NCBI GenBank assembly: GCA_964589785.1
Contig: CAZPUQ010000001.1
Location: 434,001-498,000 of the forward strand
Reading direction: 5' to 3'
From: JAGVSR01 sp964589785
GTDB lineage: Bacteria; Pseudomonadota; Alphaproteobacteria; Rhizobiales; Hyphomicrobiaceae
Length of the DNA: 64,000 nt
Shown here: in pieces, positions 10,112-19,157 of the stretch
Numbering within the stretch: position 1 is the first letter of the stretch
Layout: every line of letters begins with the position of its first letter
Notes under the pieces: generated by a model
Database searches by the model: none
Seen by the model: only the letters and a program-made list of their open reading frames with translations
Told to the model about the DNA's origin: nothing
Made by a program: the position numbers and the translations under genes

Positions 10112-11725
10112 ATGATGGCGAAGGAACGGCTCTATCTGTTCGATACGACGCTGCGCGACGGCGCGCAGACGACGGGCGTCGACTTCTCGCTTCCCGACAA
10201 GCTCCGCATCATCGGCGTCCTGGACCAGCTCGGCCTCGATTACATCGAGGGCGGCTATCCCGGCTCGAACCCGACCGATACCGAGCTCTTTGCCGACAAG
10301 CCGAAGCTCGCGACGAGCCGCTTCACTGCCTTTGGCATGACGAAGCGCGCCGGCCGCTCCGTCGCCAACGATCCGGGATTTCAGGCGCTCGTTCAGTCGG
10401 CCGCCGACAGCATCTGCCTCGTCGCCAAGTCGTGGGACTACCATGTCCGCGTCGCGCTCGGCATCACCAACGCGGAGAACCTCGAGGGCATCGCCGAGAG
10501 CATCAGGGCGGTCGTTTCGGCCGGCAAGGAGGCGATGCTCGACTGCGAGCACTTCTTCGACGGCTTCAAGGGCAACAAGGAGTATGCACTCGCGGTCGCG
10601 CGCACGGGGTATGAAGCGGGCGCGCGCTGGGTCGTCCTGTGCGACACGAACGGGGGCACCCTGCCGCACGAGATCGAGCGCATCGTGACCGAGGTGGCGG
10701 GCGTGGTGCCGGGCTCACATCTCGGCATCCACACCCACAACGACACGGAGAACGCGGTCGCCAACTCACTTGCCGCCGTGCGCGCCGGCGCGCGCCAGAT
10801 CCAGGGCACGCTGAACGGGCTCGGCGAGCGCTGCGGCAATGCCAACATGACGTCGATCATCCCGACGCTGCTGCTCAAGAGCGAGTTCGCCAACGTCTTT
10901 ACGACCGGCATCACGGCGGAGAAGCTGCGCACGCTGACGCACGCGAGCCGCGTGCTCGACGAGGTCCTGAACCGCGCGCCGGACCGGCACGCGCCTTACG
11001 TCGGCGAAAGCGCATTCGCGACCAAGGCCGGCATCCATGCCTCCGCGATCCTGAAGGAGCCGGAGACTTACGAGCATGTCCGGCCCGAGGCGGTCGGCAA
11101 CGAGCGCCGCGTCCTAGTCTCCAAGCAGGCCGGCCGCTCGAATGTGCTCGCCGCGCTCGAGCGCATGGGGCTCGTCTCGGATCGCGACGACGAGCGCATC
11201 ACGCGCCTCCTCGACGAGGTCAAGGCGCGCGAGGCCTCAGGCTATTCCTACGAGGCGGCGGAGGCGTCCTTCGAGCTCCTCGCGCGCCGAATGCTGGCCA
11301 ACGTCCCGCAATATTTCAGCGTCGACAGCTTCCGCGTCATGGTCGAGCGGCGGCACAACGCGCTGGGCCGGCTCGTGACCGTTTCGGAGGCGATCGTGAA
11401 GGTGCACGTGAGCGGGGCGAGCGAGCCGCTCTGGTCGGTGGGCGAGGGCAACGGCCCGGTCAACGCGCTCGACCAGGCGCTACGCAAGGATCTCGGCCGC
11501 TACCAGAAGCATATCAACGACATCGAGCTCGTCGACTACAAGGTCCGTATCCTGACGGGAGGAACCGAGGCGGTCACCCGCGTGCTCGTGGAAACGCTCG
11601 ACACCGTGTCGGGCGAGCGCTGGATCACGGTCGGCGTCTCCCCCAACATCATCGACGCCAGCTTCGAGGCGTTGCTCGACAGCATCAACTATAAGCTGTT
11701 CCGCGACGGCGCCGAGGCTGCATAA
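10112..11725 (+). CDS. cimA: (R)-citramalate synthase
   Basis: Condenses pyruvate and acetyl-CoA to citramalate, opening the threonine-independent route to isoleucine; the alternative is a related alpha-isopropylmalate synthase-like enzyme. The 537-residue protein has the DRE-TIM barrel start YLFDTTLRDGAQT (residues 7-19), the metal-binding HTHND and GNANMTS in the NGLGERCGNANM segment, and a C-terminal LeuA-type dimer/regulatory domain. Length and the D-x-GAQT variant fit the CimA branch rather than LeuA, and a true leuA lies at 34604. Starts at ATG 10112, 10115 or GTG 10103 are possible. Together with the ilv genes here it completes isoleucine synthesis from pyruvate. Confidence 0.88.
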   Translation: MMAKERLYLFDTTLRDGAQTTGVDFSLPDKLRIIGVLDQLGLDYIEGGYPGSNPTDTELFADKPKLATSRFTAFGMTKRAGRSVANDPGFQALVQSAADSICLVAKSWDYHVRVALGITNAENLEGIAESIRAVVSAGKEAMLDCEHFFDGFKGNKEYALAVARTGYEAGARWVVLCDTNGGTLPHEIERIVTEVAGVVPGSHLGIHTHNDTENAVANSLAAVRAGARQIQGTLNGLGERCGNANMTSIIPTLLLKSEFANVFTTGITAEKLRTLTHASRVLDEVLNRAPDRHAPYVGESAFATKAGIHASAILKEPETYEHVRPEAVGNERRVLVSKQAGRSNVLAALERMGLVSDRDDERITRLLDEVKAREASGYSYEAAEASFELLARRMLANVPQYFSVDSFRVMVERRHNALGRLVTVSEAIVKVHVSGASEPLWSVGEGNGPVNALDQALRKDLGRYQKHINDIELVDYKVRILTGGTEAVTRVLVETLDTVSGERWITVGVSPNIIDASFEALLDSINYKLFRDGAEAA

Positions 11726-11795
11726 GACCGTGTCCGGAGTGGCAGACGGCGCCGGGACTCGCTATATCGAGTGAAGGCTTTCCAGCGAGGTCGCA

Positions 11796-12623
11796 ATGAC
11801 ACGCGTGCCCCTGCTCGTCCTGTTCGCCGCCTGCGGCGCCGGCTCTCTCGCCGGAGCGGCAGCGCTTGCGGCCGACTTCACGGCCAAGGACGTGGCATAT
11901 TCGCTCCATCAGTCGAAGGCCGGCAAACCGATCGACTTCTCGGGCAAGAATCTGGCGGGCCTCGACCTTGCGGGGCTCGACTTCCACGGCGCCCGGCTCG
12001 CCAACGTCGATCTCATGGGCGCGGACCTCTCGGGCGCGGTGCTGAAGAGCTCCAATCTCGGCGGCGCCCGGCTCGACCGCACCACGCTGACCCGGACCGA
12101 CTTCAGCGGCGCCAACCTGGAGAACGCCACCATCCTGCGGCCCAGCATCTTTTCCACGTTCACGGTGGCCGAGGCGAACTGGACCGAGGCCCCGCGGTTC
12201 ACGGGCGCGAAGCTGGCGGGCGCCAAGCTGTTCGGCCGGTTCGATTTCACCGATTTCAAGGGGGCCGATCTCAAGGGCGCGGTCTTCGGAGGCGTGGAGC
12301 CGCGCGACGAGAACATGGCTTGGTCGGGCGTCGGGCTGTTCAGCGGCGACTTCGACGATGCCGACCTCGAGGGCGCCGATCTCGCCGGCAGCCGCCTTGG
12401 CTTCGTGAGCTTCAAGAACGCCAATGTCAGGGGCGTGCGCTTCATGGGCGCTGATCTGACGCGCGCCGACTTCGCCGGCGCCGACGTGACGGGGGCAGAC
12501 TTCACCGCCGCCAACCTGGACGAAGCCAACTTCACGGGAGCCAAGGGCTTCGATGCGGTGAAGGGGCTCGACCGCGCGCTCAACCGGGATCGCATCGTGC
12601 GCCAGACGGCCGCCACGCCGTAG
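11796..12623 (+). CDS. exported pentapeptide-repeat protein
   Basis: A 275-residue protein with a signal peptide (cleavage probably after ALAA, about residue 25) and then most of its length in A(D/N)LxX pentapeptide repeats, for example GADLSGAVL, GANLENATI and GADVTGADF. Such repeats fold into a right-handed quadrilateral beta helix. The signal sequence places it in the periplasm, unlike the cytoplasmic Qnr-type gyrase protectors. Function unknown. GAGGTCGC precedes ATG 11796. It stands alone, 70 nt after cimA, and ends at a hairpin. Confidence 0.85.
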   Translation: MTRVPLLVLFAACGAGSLAGAAALAADFTAKDVAYSLHQSKAGKPIDFSGKNLAGLDLAGLDFHGARLANVDLMGADLSGAVLKSSNLGGARLDRTTLTRTDFSGANLENATILRPSIFSTFTVAEANWTEAPRFTGAKLAGAKLFGRFDFTDFKGADLKGAVFGGVEPRDENMAWSGVGLFSGDFDDADLEGADLAGSRLGFVSFKNANVRGVRFMGADLTRADFAGADVTGADFTAANLDEANFTGAKGFDAVKGLDRALNRDRIVRQTAATP

Positions 12624-12627
12624 GGGC

Positions 12628-12659
12628 CGCGTCGCCCGCACTAAAAAACGGGCGACGCG
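12628..12659. terminator. hairpin between convergent genes
   Basis: An 11-bp perfect stem (12628-12638 with 12649-12659) closes a 10-nt loop containing A6. No T-run follows the stem on the plus strand, so it is not a textbook intrinsic terminator. It may block read-through or stabilise both 3' ends. Confidence 0.5.
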
Positions 12660-12668
12660 CCGCGGCGG

Positions 12669-13754
12669 TCAGAACGCCTTCGACCAGTTGACCCACAAGG
12701 TTCCGACACGCTCCTGCTGATAGCCGTTCACGTCGTCCTCGATTGGCTGCAGCCACTCCACGCCGAGGCGATGTCCTTTCAGGACTCCGTCGGGCACGAC
12801 CGTATTGATGCCGAGACCGACGTCCCAGAACCGGCCGCCGTAGTTGTACTGGAGGTCGGGCGGGCTCGCGTGGTTGTGCGGGCCATTGTAGTGGCCCTCG
12901 ATCTCGCCCTGCTGGGTGTGCAGCAGGCGGACGGACGCGGAGATCCAGTCGGCGAATTTGTAGCTGCCCCAGGCCGTCGCCTGAAACACGTCGCCGAAGC
13001 GGAAGCCGCTCTCGTTCTCGTCTTCCATGCGGATGACGCCGGATAGCTGCGCACCCCACGTGAAGTTGCCGTCCCGCCCGGTGTAGGTCAGGCTCGGCAG
13101 GAAATCCCAGGTGCCCGATCCGATCTGCATCATGTAGTGGGTGTAGGCGCCGCCGCTGCCCTTCTTGCCGACGTCGCCCGTTGGCGCCGAGAACATGAGG
13201 CCGGTGTGCAGCTTCAGGCCGGGGGCTTCGGAGAGCTTGATCAACGCGCCGAAGATGGTGTCGCCGAAGTCCTGAGTGCCGTGGCTGTGCGATCCCATAT
13301 GGCCGCCGTGGCCTCCATGCTCCCCGCCGTGGCCCATGTCGGCGCCCTCGAGCGGCGCCATGGTCATGTCCATGCTCATCCACATCGGCATGGCCATCAG
13401 CGTCATCCAGTCGGTCGGCGCGTACATGAGGTCGAGCATGTGCATCTGCATGAGCATCTCGGACTGCTTCATGCTGCACCCGTGATCGCTGCAGCCGTTA
13501 TGGACGATCTCGTGGTCGTCGACCGAGCCGGTCCCGTGCAGCGTGTCGCCGTCCTGCTTCATCCACTGGTAGCGGTAGCCGATCATGAACTCGCCGGCCT
13601 TGTGGAGGTGGTCGACCATCACGCCGGCGGGGGCGTGACCGTCGGGCGAGGGCTTGCCATCGTGAGCCAGTGCGGGGGACAAGGCTGCGGCCGCGCACAG
13701 GGCAAGGGCCGACGAGGTGGCGCGAGAGAGGCGCGAATGTTGGGTCATGATCAT
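12669..13754 (-). CDS. Met/His-rich outer-membrane-type protein, probable copper-related transporter
   Basis: A 361-residue exported protein with a signal peptide ending at about ALAHDG. The mature N-terminal third is very rich in Met and His (QMHMLDLMY, MPMWMSMDMTM, GHGGEHGGHGG), typical soft-metal ligands. The rest has alternating aromatic/polar strands and ends in NWSKAF with a terminal Phe, as expected of an outer-membrane beta-barrel. It resembles the 'MetA-pathway of phenol degradation' barrel superfamily, many of which sit in copper loci. It follows the 13860-14279 gene on the same strand by 105 nt. ATG 13748 is an alternative start. Copper is an inference from composition. Confidence 0.7.
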   Translation of the reverse strand: MIMTQHSRLSRATSSALALCAAAALSPALAHDGKPSPDGHAPAGVMVDHLHKAGEFMIGYRYQWMKQDGDTLHGTGSVDDHEIVHNGCSDHGCSMKQSEMLMQMHMLDLMYAPTDWMTLMAMPMWMSMDMTMAPLEGADMGHGGEHGGHGGHMGSHSHGTQDFGDTIFGALIKLSEAPGLKLHTGLMFSAPTGDVGKKGSGGAYTHYMMQIGSGTWDFLPSLTYTGRDGNFTWGAQLSGVIRMEDENESGFRFGDVFQATAWGSYKFADWISASVRLLHTQQGEIEGHYNGPHNHASPPDLQYNYGGRFWDVGLGINTVVPDGVLKGHRLGVEWLQPIEDDVNGYQQERVGTLWVNWSKAF

Positions 13755-13859
13755 GCACCGAAGAGATGCGCGCAGGCCAGTTGCCGCGCGGCTGTGTTGC
13801 GGAAGAATGACTGGAGTGATGAGGCCGGGCCCGGCAGCGGGCAGACCTTTAGCGTCTCA

Positions 13860-14279
13860 TCAGACGCTCAGCGGTGGCGCGCGCGCTTGTCCGAGCGTGG
13901 CGGCCCGCGCCACCAGGACGATGACGTCGAAGCGCGGGTTGGCCATGCCGCCGAGGACGGAGGGTCCGAGTGTCGCGACCTCGGGCATGACGGCGGCGCC
14001 GCCCGTAGGAACGAAGCAGGCGAGGCAGCCGGCCTTTCCGGCGTGGTGCGTTCCGTCCTCCTCGCCGGAGGGCCGTCCCTGTTCGAGGTCGGACCGGCAG
14101 GGCACGTCGGCGCGTGTCAATCCGAGCGGCGCGAGATCGGCGTCGAGGCGCGCTGCGTGGACCGCGTCGGCGGCCATGGCCGCGGCGGAGAAGCCGACGA
14201 CAAGCCCCTGCAGCGTCAGTGCCGCGAGCACCAGCGCCGCCGTCCATCCGCGCAATCGTTTGCCTCGAAAGACGCCCAT
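13860..14279 (-). CDS. DUF2946-like small exported protein
   Basis: A 139-residue protein with a strong N-terminal hydrophobic segment (about residues 10-33) ending in AMAAD. The mature part has a Cys at VPCRSDL and a CLAC pair in KAGCLACFVPTGG, then a second hydrophobic stretch, FDVIVLVARAA. The size, the CxxC-like pair preceded by His residues and the gene pairing resemble DUF2946 proteins of copper-responsive operons, but the match is loose. ATG 14279 is favoured over the longer start because AGGACC lies just upstream. It is the probable first gene of a two-gene operon with the Met/His-rich barrel. Confidence 0.6.
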   Translation of the reverse strand: MGVFRGKRLRGWTAALVLAALTLQGLVVGFSAAAMAADAVHAARLDADLAPLGLTRADVPCRSDLEQGRPSGEEDGTHHAGKAGCLACFVPTGGAAVMPEVATLGPSVLGGMANPRFDVIVLVARAATLGQARAPPLSV

Positions 14280-14357
14280 GGTCCTATCAGCCACCAAAGG
14301 CAGGCCACGGACTAGTGCCTGAAGGCCACAATACGGACGAAACCGGCGGGAGCGGCC

Positions 14358-15335
14358 TCAGGACCTCAGCAGATGGCCGGCGGCCTCGCCGGGCGTCAGT
14401 GTGCCGGAAAGCACCCGGTCGGCCAGGTCGTCGAGGCTGGCGCCTGCGCCTTGGCGCACGCGGGCGGCGACGAGATCGGCCGCCGCGCGCGCGATGAGAT
14501 AGCGGGCCCGGCGGCGGCGGCGCACCAGCACCCCGTCCGCGCGCACGCGGTCGCCGACCGCGTCGATGGCCGCAAGCAGGCGGTCGACGCCGTCCCCGGA
14601 CGTGGCGGTCGTCTTCAGGACCGGAACCTTGTCGCTGATCGTGGCGCGGATCGAGATGGCGCCGGCGATCTGGTGCATCGTCTGCTCCGCGCCCGGCCGG
14701 TCGCCCTTGTTGACGACGAGGATGTCGGCAATCTCCAGCAGCCCCGACTTCATCGCCTGGATCTCGTCGCCGAGTCCCGGCGCGGAAATGACGACGCGCA
14801 CGTCCGCCACCTCCGCCACGTCGATCTCGTTCTGGCCGGTGCCCACCGTCTCAAGAAGGATGAAATCGTAGCCGGCCGCGTCGAAGGCGTCGATGACGCG
14901 GACGGCGGCCGGCGACAGGCCGCCGAGGTAGCCGCGCGAGGCGAGCGAGCGCACGAACACGCCGTCGTCGTCGAGTGCGGCCGTCATGCGGATGCGATCG
15001 CCGAGGATGGCGCCGCCGGAGATGGGGCTCGACGGATCGACCGCGATGACGGCGACCGTCTTGCCGGCTGCGCGCAGCTCGCGGATGACGGCATTGACGA
15101 GGGTGGACTTGCCGGCGCCGGGCGGGCCCGTGAAGCCGGCGACGAGGGCGCGGCCGAGATGCGGCTGAAGGGCCTGCAGCAGGAGAGGGGCGCGCGGCGA
15201 GAGCCGCTCGAGCTCCGTCACGGCCTCGGAGACCGCGCGCCGCTCGCGTGCCGTCACGCGCGCAACGAGGCCGTCGAGGTCCGTGCCGGCAGCGCCGGGC
15301 GCGGTCTTGGCAGCGGAAAAGGGGTCGGGCGTCAT
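14358..15335 (-). CDS. meaB: methylmalonyl-CoA mutase-associated GTPase MeaB (ArgK family)
   Basis: A 325-residue G3E-type GTPase that protects and reloads adenosylcobalamin-dependent methylmalonyl-CoA mutase. The P-loop GFTGPPGAGKST (about residues 68-79), AVDPSSPISGGAILGDRIRM, ETVGTGQNE and VVNKGD (guanine specificity) are all present and in order. Start ATG 15335 gives MTPDPFS; longer frames upstream are low-complexity. The mutase itself is not in the window, so the partner is inferred from the family. It is followed by the copper-type operon on the same strand, with 78 nt between. Confidence 0.93.
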   Translation of the reverse strand: MTPDPFSAAKTAPGAAGTDLDGLVARVTARERRAVSEAVTELERLSPRAPLLLQALQPHLGRALVAGFTGPPGAGKSTLVNAVIRELRAAGKTVAVIAVDPSSPISGGAILGDRIRMTAALDDDGVFVRSLASRGYLGGLSPAAVRVIDAFDAAGYDFILLETVGTGQNEIDVAEVADVRVVISAPGLGDEIQAMKSGLLEIADILVVNKGDRPGAEQTMHQIAGAISIRATISDKVPVLKTTATSGDGVDRLLAAIDAVGDRVRADGVLVRRRRRARYLIARAAADLVAARVRQGAGASLDDLADRVLSGTLTPGEAAGHLLRS

Positions 15336-15420
15336 GCCGTCCGCTGTACGTGGAAGCGGTGCGGGGCGCAACCGGGCGCGGCGCGCCGTCCCCGATGGTC
15401 GGCAGCCGGCGTTGCCGGCG

Positions 15421-16983
15421 TCAGAGCGGCTGCGGCAGGTTTCGGCCGTCGTCTCTGCGGTCCCCGTCTCTCCGGCCCCCGTCTCTTCGGCCATCGTCCC
15501 TCCGGCGCTCTTCGCTCCGGCGCTGGGCCGGCTCGGGCTCGGGCCGACGGCTCGCTTGCGGGGCCTTCTTGCCGAGGTCCGGCCGCCACGCCTTGCGGCC
15601 ATCATTCGCCCTGCCGGAATTTTCGTCCGCAGCCTTCCGGCCCCTGTTTCCTTGCTCCGCGCCCGGGCTGGCACGTTCATTGGCCCGGCTGGCGCGCCGC
15701 TCGTTTCGCCTCTCGGGCTCACCGGCGCGGTCGAACGTTCGCGGCCCGGTCGCATCGCGGCCGAACGCCGGCGCGCGGCCGGGCAACGGCTCGGCGCCCG
15801 GTGCGCGGCGCGGCTGGCCCCACGGGTCCCGGCGCTCCCGGTTCAAGTGCCGCCGTTCACGGGCCTCCGGCATGGGGCGGGCGGCCCGGCGGTCGACATC
15901 GCGCCATGCGCGGCGCGTGCCTGGGGCGGCCCCCGGCACGTCGCGTCCCCGCCGCCGCTCGATCATGGTGCGCCGTGTGAGGTCCGGCCGGTAGATCTCG
16001 ATGCGTCCGCCGGAGGGAACCGCGCGCGCGTGCGGTGTCCGTACGGGACTGAAGGCGGCCTGATGGCGCGGTACCGGCCGCCGCGTCGCGCGCTCGATGC
16101 GGTCGACGGCGATGCCGCGATTGTAGATCGTGCGGTTGCGCCAGGCGTAGTGGGTGTGCGGGCGCGAGTGGCGCACGAGGTAGGGCACGCGGTGGCGCGG
16201 CGCGTAATAGCGCCACGGATCGGCAACCGTGAAATAGGCGGGCGCCAGGAACGACCAGTAGATCGCGAAGGCAGGGCTCTCGTAGAGGTCGTCGTGGAAG
16301 ACGACGGACCGGCGACGGTCGTCCCACCGCGCATCGGGCGGCAGCGGCGCCCAGCCGACGAACGCGTCGCTATCGCGCCAGGCAACCCAGGCCGGCCCCC
16401 ACCGGGTGCCGGGCACCCAGACCCAGCCGTGGCGCCGATCGTGGAACCACCGGCCATAGTGATAGGTCGCCCAGCCGAACGGTTCGTCCGAGACCCAGAA
16501 CCAGCCATAGTCATCAGTCAGCGCCCAGCGGCCGCGCGTGTAGGGACGCCACTCCGCATCGATGCGGAGGGGACGCCAGACGTAGCCGTAATCCTCATGC
16601 TGGAACCAGCGGCCGTCGCTTTCGAGCTCCTCGTAGAAGTAGGTGACGTCCTCGACGTCGCCGTCCTTCAGGCTGCCGCGGCGCTCCGGCATGCGCTCTT
16701 CGTCGAAATCGTCGGGCTCGTCGATGTCGCCGCCGGCCCCGTCATCGGGCACGAAGCGCTCGTCCTCCTCTTCGCCGAAGTCATCGCGCGGCGCGCGCTC
16801 GCGAGGCATCGGGCCTTCGTCGATCCCGTCGTCGCTCCAGGTCTCGCCCGGAGTCGCGCCCGGCCCGTCGTCATACTCGCGATAGGGCGATTGCGCCGAC
16901 GCCGCGCCGGACACCGCAACGATCGCGGCGGCGGCAAGCGCGAGCGTCAATGAGCAGCGTGCGCGGGCAGCAGCGTGGAGCAT
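15421..16983 (-). CDS. DUF6600-type exported protein with Arg-rich low-complexity tail
   Basis: A 520-residue exported protein. It has a signal peptide (to about ASAQ, residue 31), then an acidic Asp/Glu-rich linker (about 40-110). A Trp/Tyr-rich module follows (about 118-240) with repeats such as YGYVWRP, YGWFWVSDEPFGWATYHYGRW and GWVWVPG and the marker FVGWAPLPPD, typical of DUF6600. The last 200 residues are highly basic and repetitive, ending in RRDDGR/RRDGGR/RRDGDR units coded by imperfect DNA repeats at about 15430-15500. Role unknown; perhaps envelope or nucleic-acid/polyanion binding. Start ATG 16983 directly precedes the signal peptide. Confidence 0.8.
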   Translation of the reverse strand: MLHAAARARCSLTLALAAAAIVAVSGAASAQSPYREYDDGPGATPGETWSDDGIDEGPMPRERAPRDDFGEEEDERFVPDDGAGGDIDEPDDFDEERMPERRGSLKDGDVEDVTYFYEELESDGRWFQHEDYGYVWRPLRIDAEWRPYTRGRWALTDDYGWFWVSDEPFGWATYHYGRWFHDRRHGWVWVPGTRWGPAWVAWRDSDAFVGWAPLPPDARWDDRRRSVVFHDDLYESPAFAIYWSFLAPAYFTVADPWRYYAPRHRVPYLVRHSRPHTHYAWRNRTIYNRGIAVDRIERATRRPVPRHQAAFSPVRTPHARAVPSGGRIEIYRPDLTRRTMIERRRGRDVPGAAPGTRRAWRDVDRRAARPMPEARERRHLNRERRDPWGQPRRAPGAEPLPGRAPAFGRDATGPRTFDRAGEPERRNERRASRANERASPGAEQGNRGRKAADENSGRANDGRKAWRPDLGKKAPQASRRPEPEPAQRRSEERRRDDGRRDGGRRDGDRRDDGRNLPQPL

Positions 16984-17169
16984 CGTGATGATCCGCCTTT
17001 TGTGTTGCGGCCCTGAGCGAGTTCCGTAACGGACGGCCTTCGGGCAGGCGGGTCGCAGGCCGCCATCTCTGCAGTCTCGCGGCGGCGACCTGAACCGGGG
17101 ATGAACGCGTCACGTCGGAGCTTCGTTCAAAATCAGGAGCACCGCGGTGCGCAGTGCGCGTTCACGCGT

Positions 17170-18141
17170 TCAATACCACAGGCCGAGCCAGCGGTAGCGC
17201 GGCCGCAATGTGGCCGGGCCCATGCCGACGAGCGACATCATCGGCCGCTCGACGATGACGAGCGGATCGCTTGCGGGAACGCTGCCGAGCGTCAGGAGGC
17301 GCGCGACACGCTGATCGGCCGGGGGATGCGTGCGCAAGAGGGAGGGCTGGGGAACGCGGCGCGCCGGGACGGGCGGCGTCAGGTCCTCCCAGAAATGACC
17401 GGTGTAGGTCTCCACGCGGCGCAGCGCGGAGGCGAGCGCGAGCGGGTCGCCGGTGATCGCGGCGGCAAGGCGATCGGCCTCGAACTCACGCGCCCGCGAC
17501 AGCGCGAGCTGCAGCATGTTGACGAGCGCCGGCGTGAGATAGAGCACCGCGATGGCGGACCACGAGATCATCTCGGCGCCGCGCAGGTAGGCGAGGATAT
17601 TGTAGAGCGCGAGGCCGAGGGCCAGATAGGCAAGTGCGTGCAGCACGCGGGCGGCGACGTCGGCCAGCCCCATGATCGCCAGGTCTCCGTTGCGGATGTG
17701 GCTCATCTCATGGGCCATCACGCCGGCGAGCTCGCGCAGGGTGAGGCGCCGCACCAGTCCCTCGGAGACCGCGATCGCCGGCCGCTCGGCGTTGCCCGCG
17801 GTGAAGGCATGGAGCGTCAGGCTCGGGATCACGTAGAGGTCCGGCCGCCGCGCAAGGCCTGCGCGCCACGCGAGCACGTCGACAAGGCTCGAGAGCTGGC
17901 TGTCGTCGGCGGGAACCAGCCGCGCCGAGTAGAGCCGCATCAGCGTCTCGGCCGGCAGATGCGGCGCGGAGGCCGCCACCGCAATGACGAGCGCGGCAAC
18001 GGCGACGACTCCGGTGACCCCCGCGAGCAGATAGGCGCCGACGCCCGCCGTGAGGCCGAGGCTGGCCAGCAGCACGAGCGACTGCGCGATGTTGTGCGAC
18101 GGCAGCGTGCCGCCTCGGGGCTCGGCTCGGGTGGTCGACAT
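17170..18141 (-). CDS. M48 family zinc metalloprotease (HtpX-like)
   Basis: A 323-residue integral-membrane peptidase. Two N-terminal helices (about residues 22-60) are followed by the zinc motif HEMSH in GVMAHEMSHIRNGD (about 142-155), two further membrane segments (about 164-215) and AREFEADRLA carrying the third zinc-ligand Glu. This order matches HtpX-type proteases, which degrade damaged inner-membrane proteins. The C-terminal RTHPPADQRVARL is also a family feature. It is a single gene; the next upstream gene on this strand is 162 nt away. Confidence 0.88.
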   Translation of the reverse strand: MSTTRAEPRGGTLPSHNIAQSLVLLASLGLTAGVGAYLLAGVTGVVAVAALVIAVAASAPHLPAETLMRLYSARLVPADDSQLSSLVDVLAWRAGLARRPDLYVIPSLTLHAFTAGNAERPAIAVSEGLVRRLTLRELAGVMAHEMSHIRNGDLAIMGLADVAARVLHALAYLALGLALYNILAYLRGAEMISWSAIAVLYLTPALVNMLQLALSRAREFEADRLAAAITGDPLALASALRRVETYTGHFWEDLTPPVPARRVPQPSLLRTHPPADQRVARLLTLGSVPASDPLVIVERPMMSLVGMGPATLRPRYRWLGLWY

Positions 18142-18303
18142 GCGGGACCTCCGGACACCTGACCTTAGAGACTAACGCGGCGCGGCCCCGGCGGGTTGCG
18201 GACCCGTCGCAGGGAGAGCTGCGGATGAGACCGCGCCACTACGGCGACATAACGGTTGCGCCCATGGCCTTATTCCCTGAAGCGCGCTATCGCCTGGCAC
18301 CGC

Positions 18304-18978
18304 TCAGAACTTGGCCAGGATCGCCGCGTCCGGGGCGCCGTTGTCCACCGCCTCGAGGCCCGCCCGGATCGCGGGCACGATCAGGGCGGCCTCATCCACG
18401 ACGCGGAACTGCACCTCGAGCCCCGGACGGATGAACGTCTCGGCCCGCATGTGTGCGAGCAGATCGAGGAACGGCCGCCAGAAGCCGGCGATATTGGCGA
18501 TGACGATCGGCTTCCTGTGGCGTCCGAGCTGCGACCAGGTGAGCTGCTCGACGAGCTCCTCCAGCGTTCCGGCACCGCCGGGTAGGGCGACGAAGGCGGC
18601 CGAGTAGTCGAACATGAGTTGTTTGCGCTCGTGCATGTCGCGCGTGACGATCAGGTCGTTCACGTCCTTCAGCATGTGTTCGCGCTCGGTGAGGAACGTC
18701 GGGATGATGCCCGTGACGTGCCCGCCGGCATCGAGCGTCGCACGTGCGACCTCGCCCATGAGGCCAAGGCTGCCGCCGCCGTAGACGAGGCCGAGACCTG
18801 CCTCGGCGAGAGAGCGGCCGACGATGCGGGCGGCGTCCGCATAGGCCGGGTTGGTCCCGAGGCCCGATCCGCAATAAACGCACACGGAGCGCGCCGGCCG
18901 GGCTGGGCGTCGCGCCGCATCTTTTATGGTTAACGCGCCATTGACGTTCCTGAGGGGGCGCGATCTGGTTGCTTTCAT
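18304..18978 (-). CDS. LOG family protein (nucleotide 5'-monophosphate phosphoribohydrolase type)
   Basis: A 224-residue Rossmann-fold hydrolase of the LOG family, which cleaves the N-glycosidic bond of (cytokinin) nucleoside monophosphates. The signatures are VCVYCGSGLG, YGGGSLGLMGEVA and the catalytic PGGAGTLEELVE (about residues 134-145). ATG 18978 gives a short basic lead-in and has AGAAGA upstream; an extension of 12 residues is possible. A role in purine-nucleotide turnover is more likely than hormone synthesis in a free-living bacterium, but this is inference. It is a single gene divergent from the LysM protein gene. Confidence 0.9.
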   Translation of the reverse strand: MKATRSRPLRNVNGALTIKDAARRPARPARSVCVYCGSGLGTNPAYADAARIVGRSLAEAGLGLVYGGGSLGLMGEVARATLDAGGHVTGIIPTFLTEREHMLKDVNDLIVTRDMHERKQLMFDYSAAFVALPGGAGTLEELVEQLTWSQLGRHRKPIVIANIAGFWRPFLDLLAHMRAETFIRPGLEVQFRVVDEAALIVPAIRAGLEAVDNGAPDAAILAKF

Positions 18979-19157
18979 CTGTTGTCTTCTCTTCGATACG
19001 GCATGTTTCTGCAAGATGGGGACGCCGTGTGCGCAAATCGAGGCGAACGAACACGGGTCAAGAGGCTTAAGATGGCCGCGGCCTATGCCGCGGCTCGGTC
19101 ACCGACGTATAACAGAGCCGCTGCCGGCGAGGACGGTGTGGGCAGGGGAGCGGGCGG

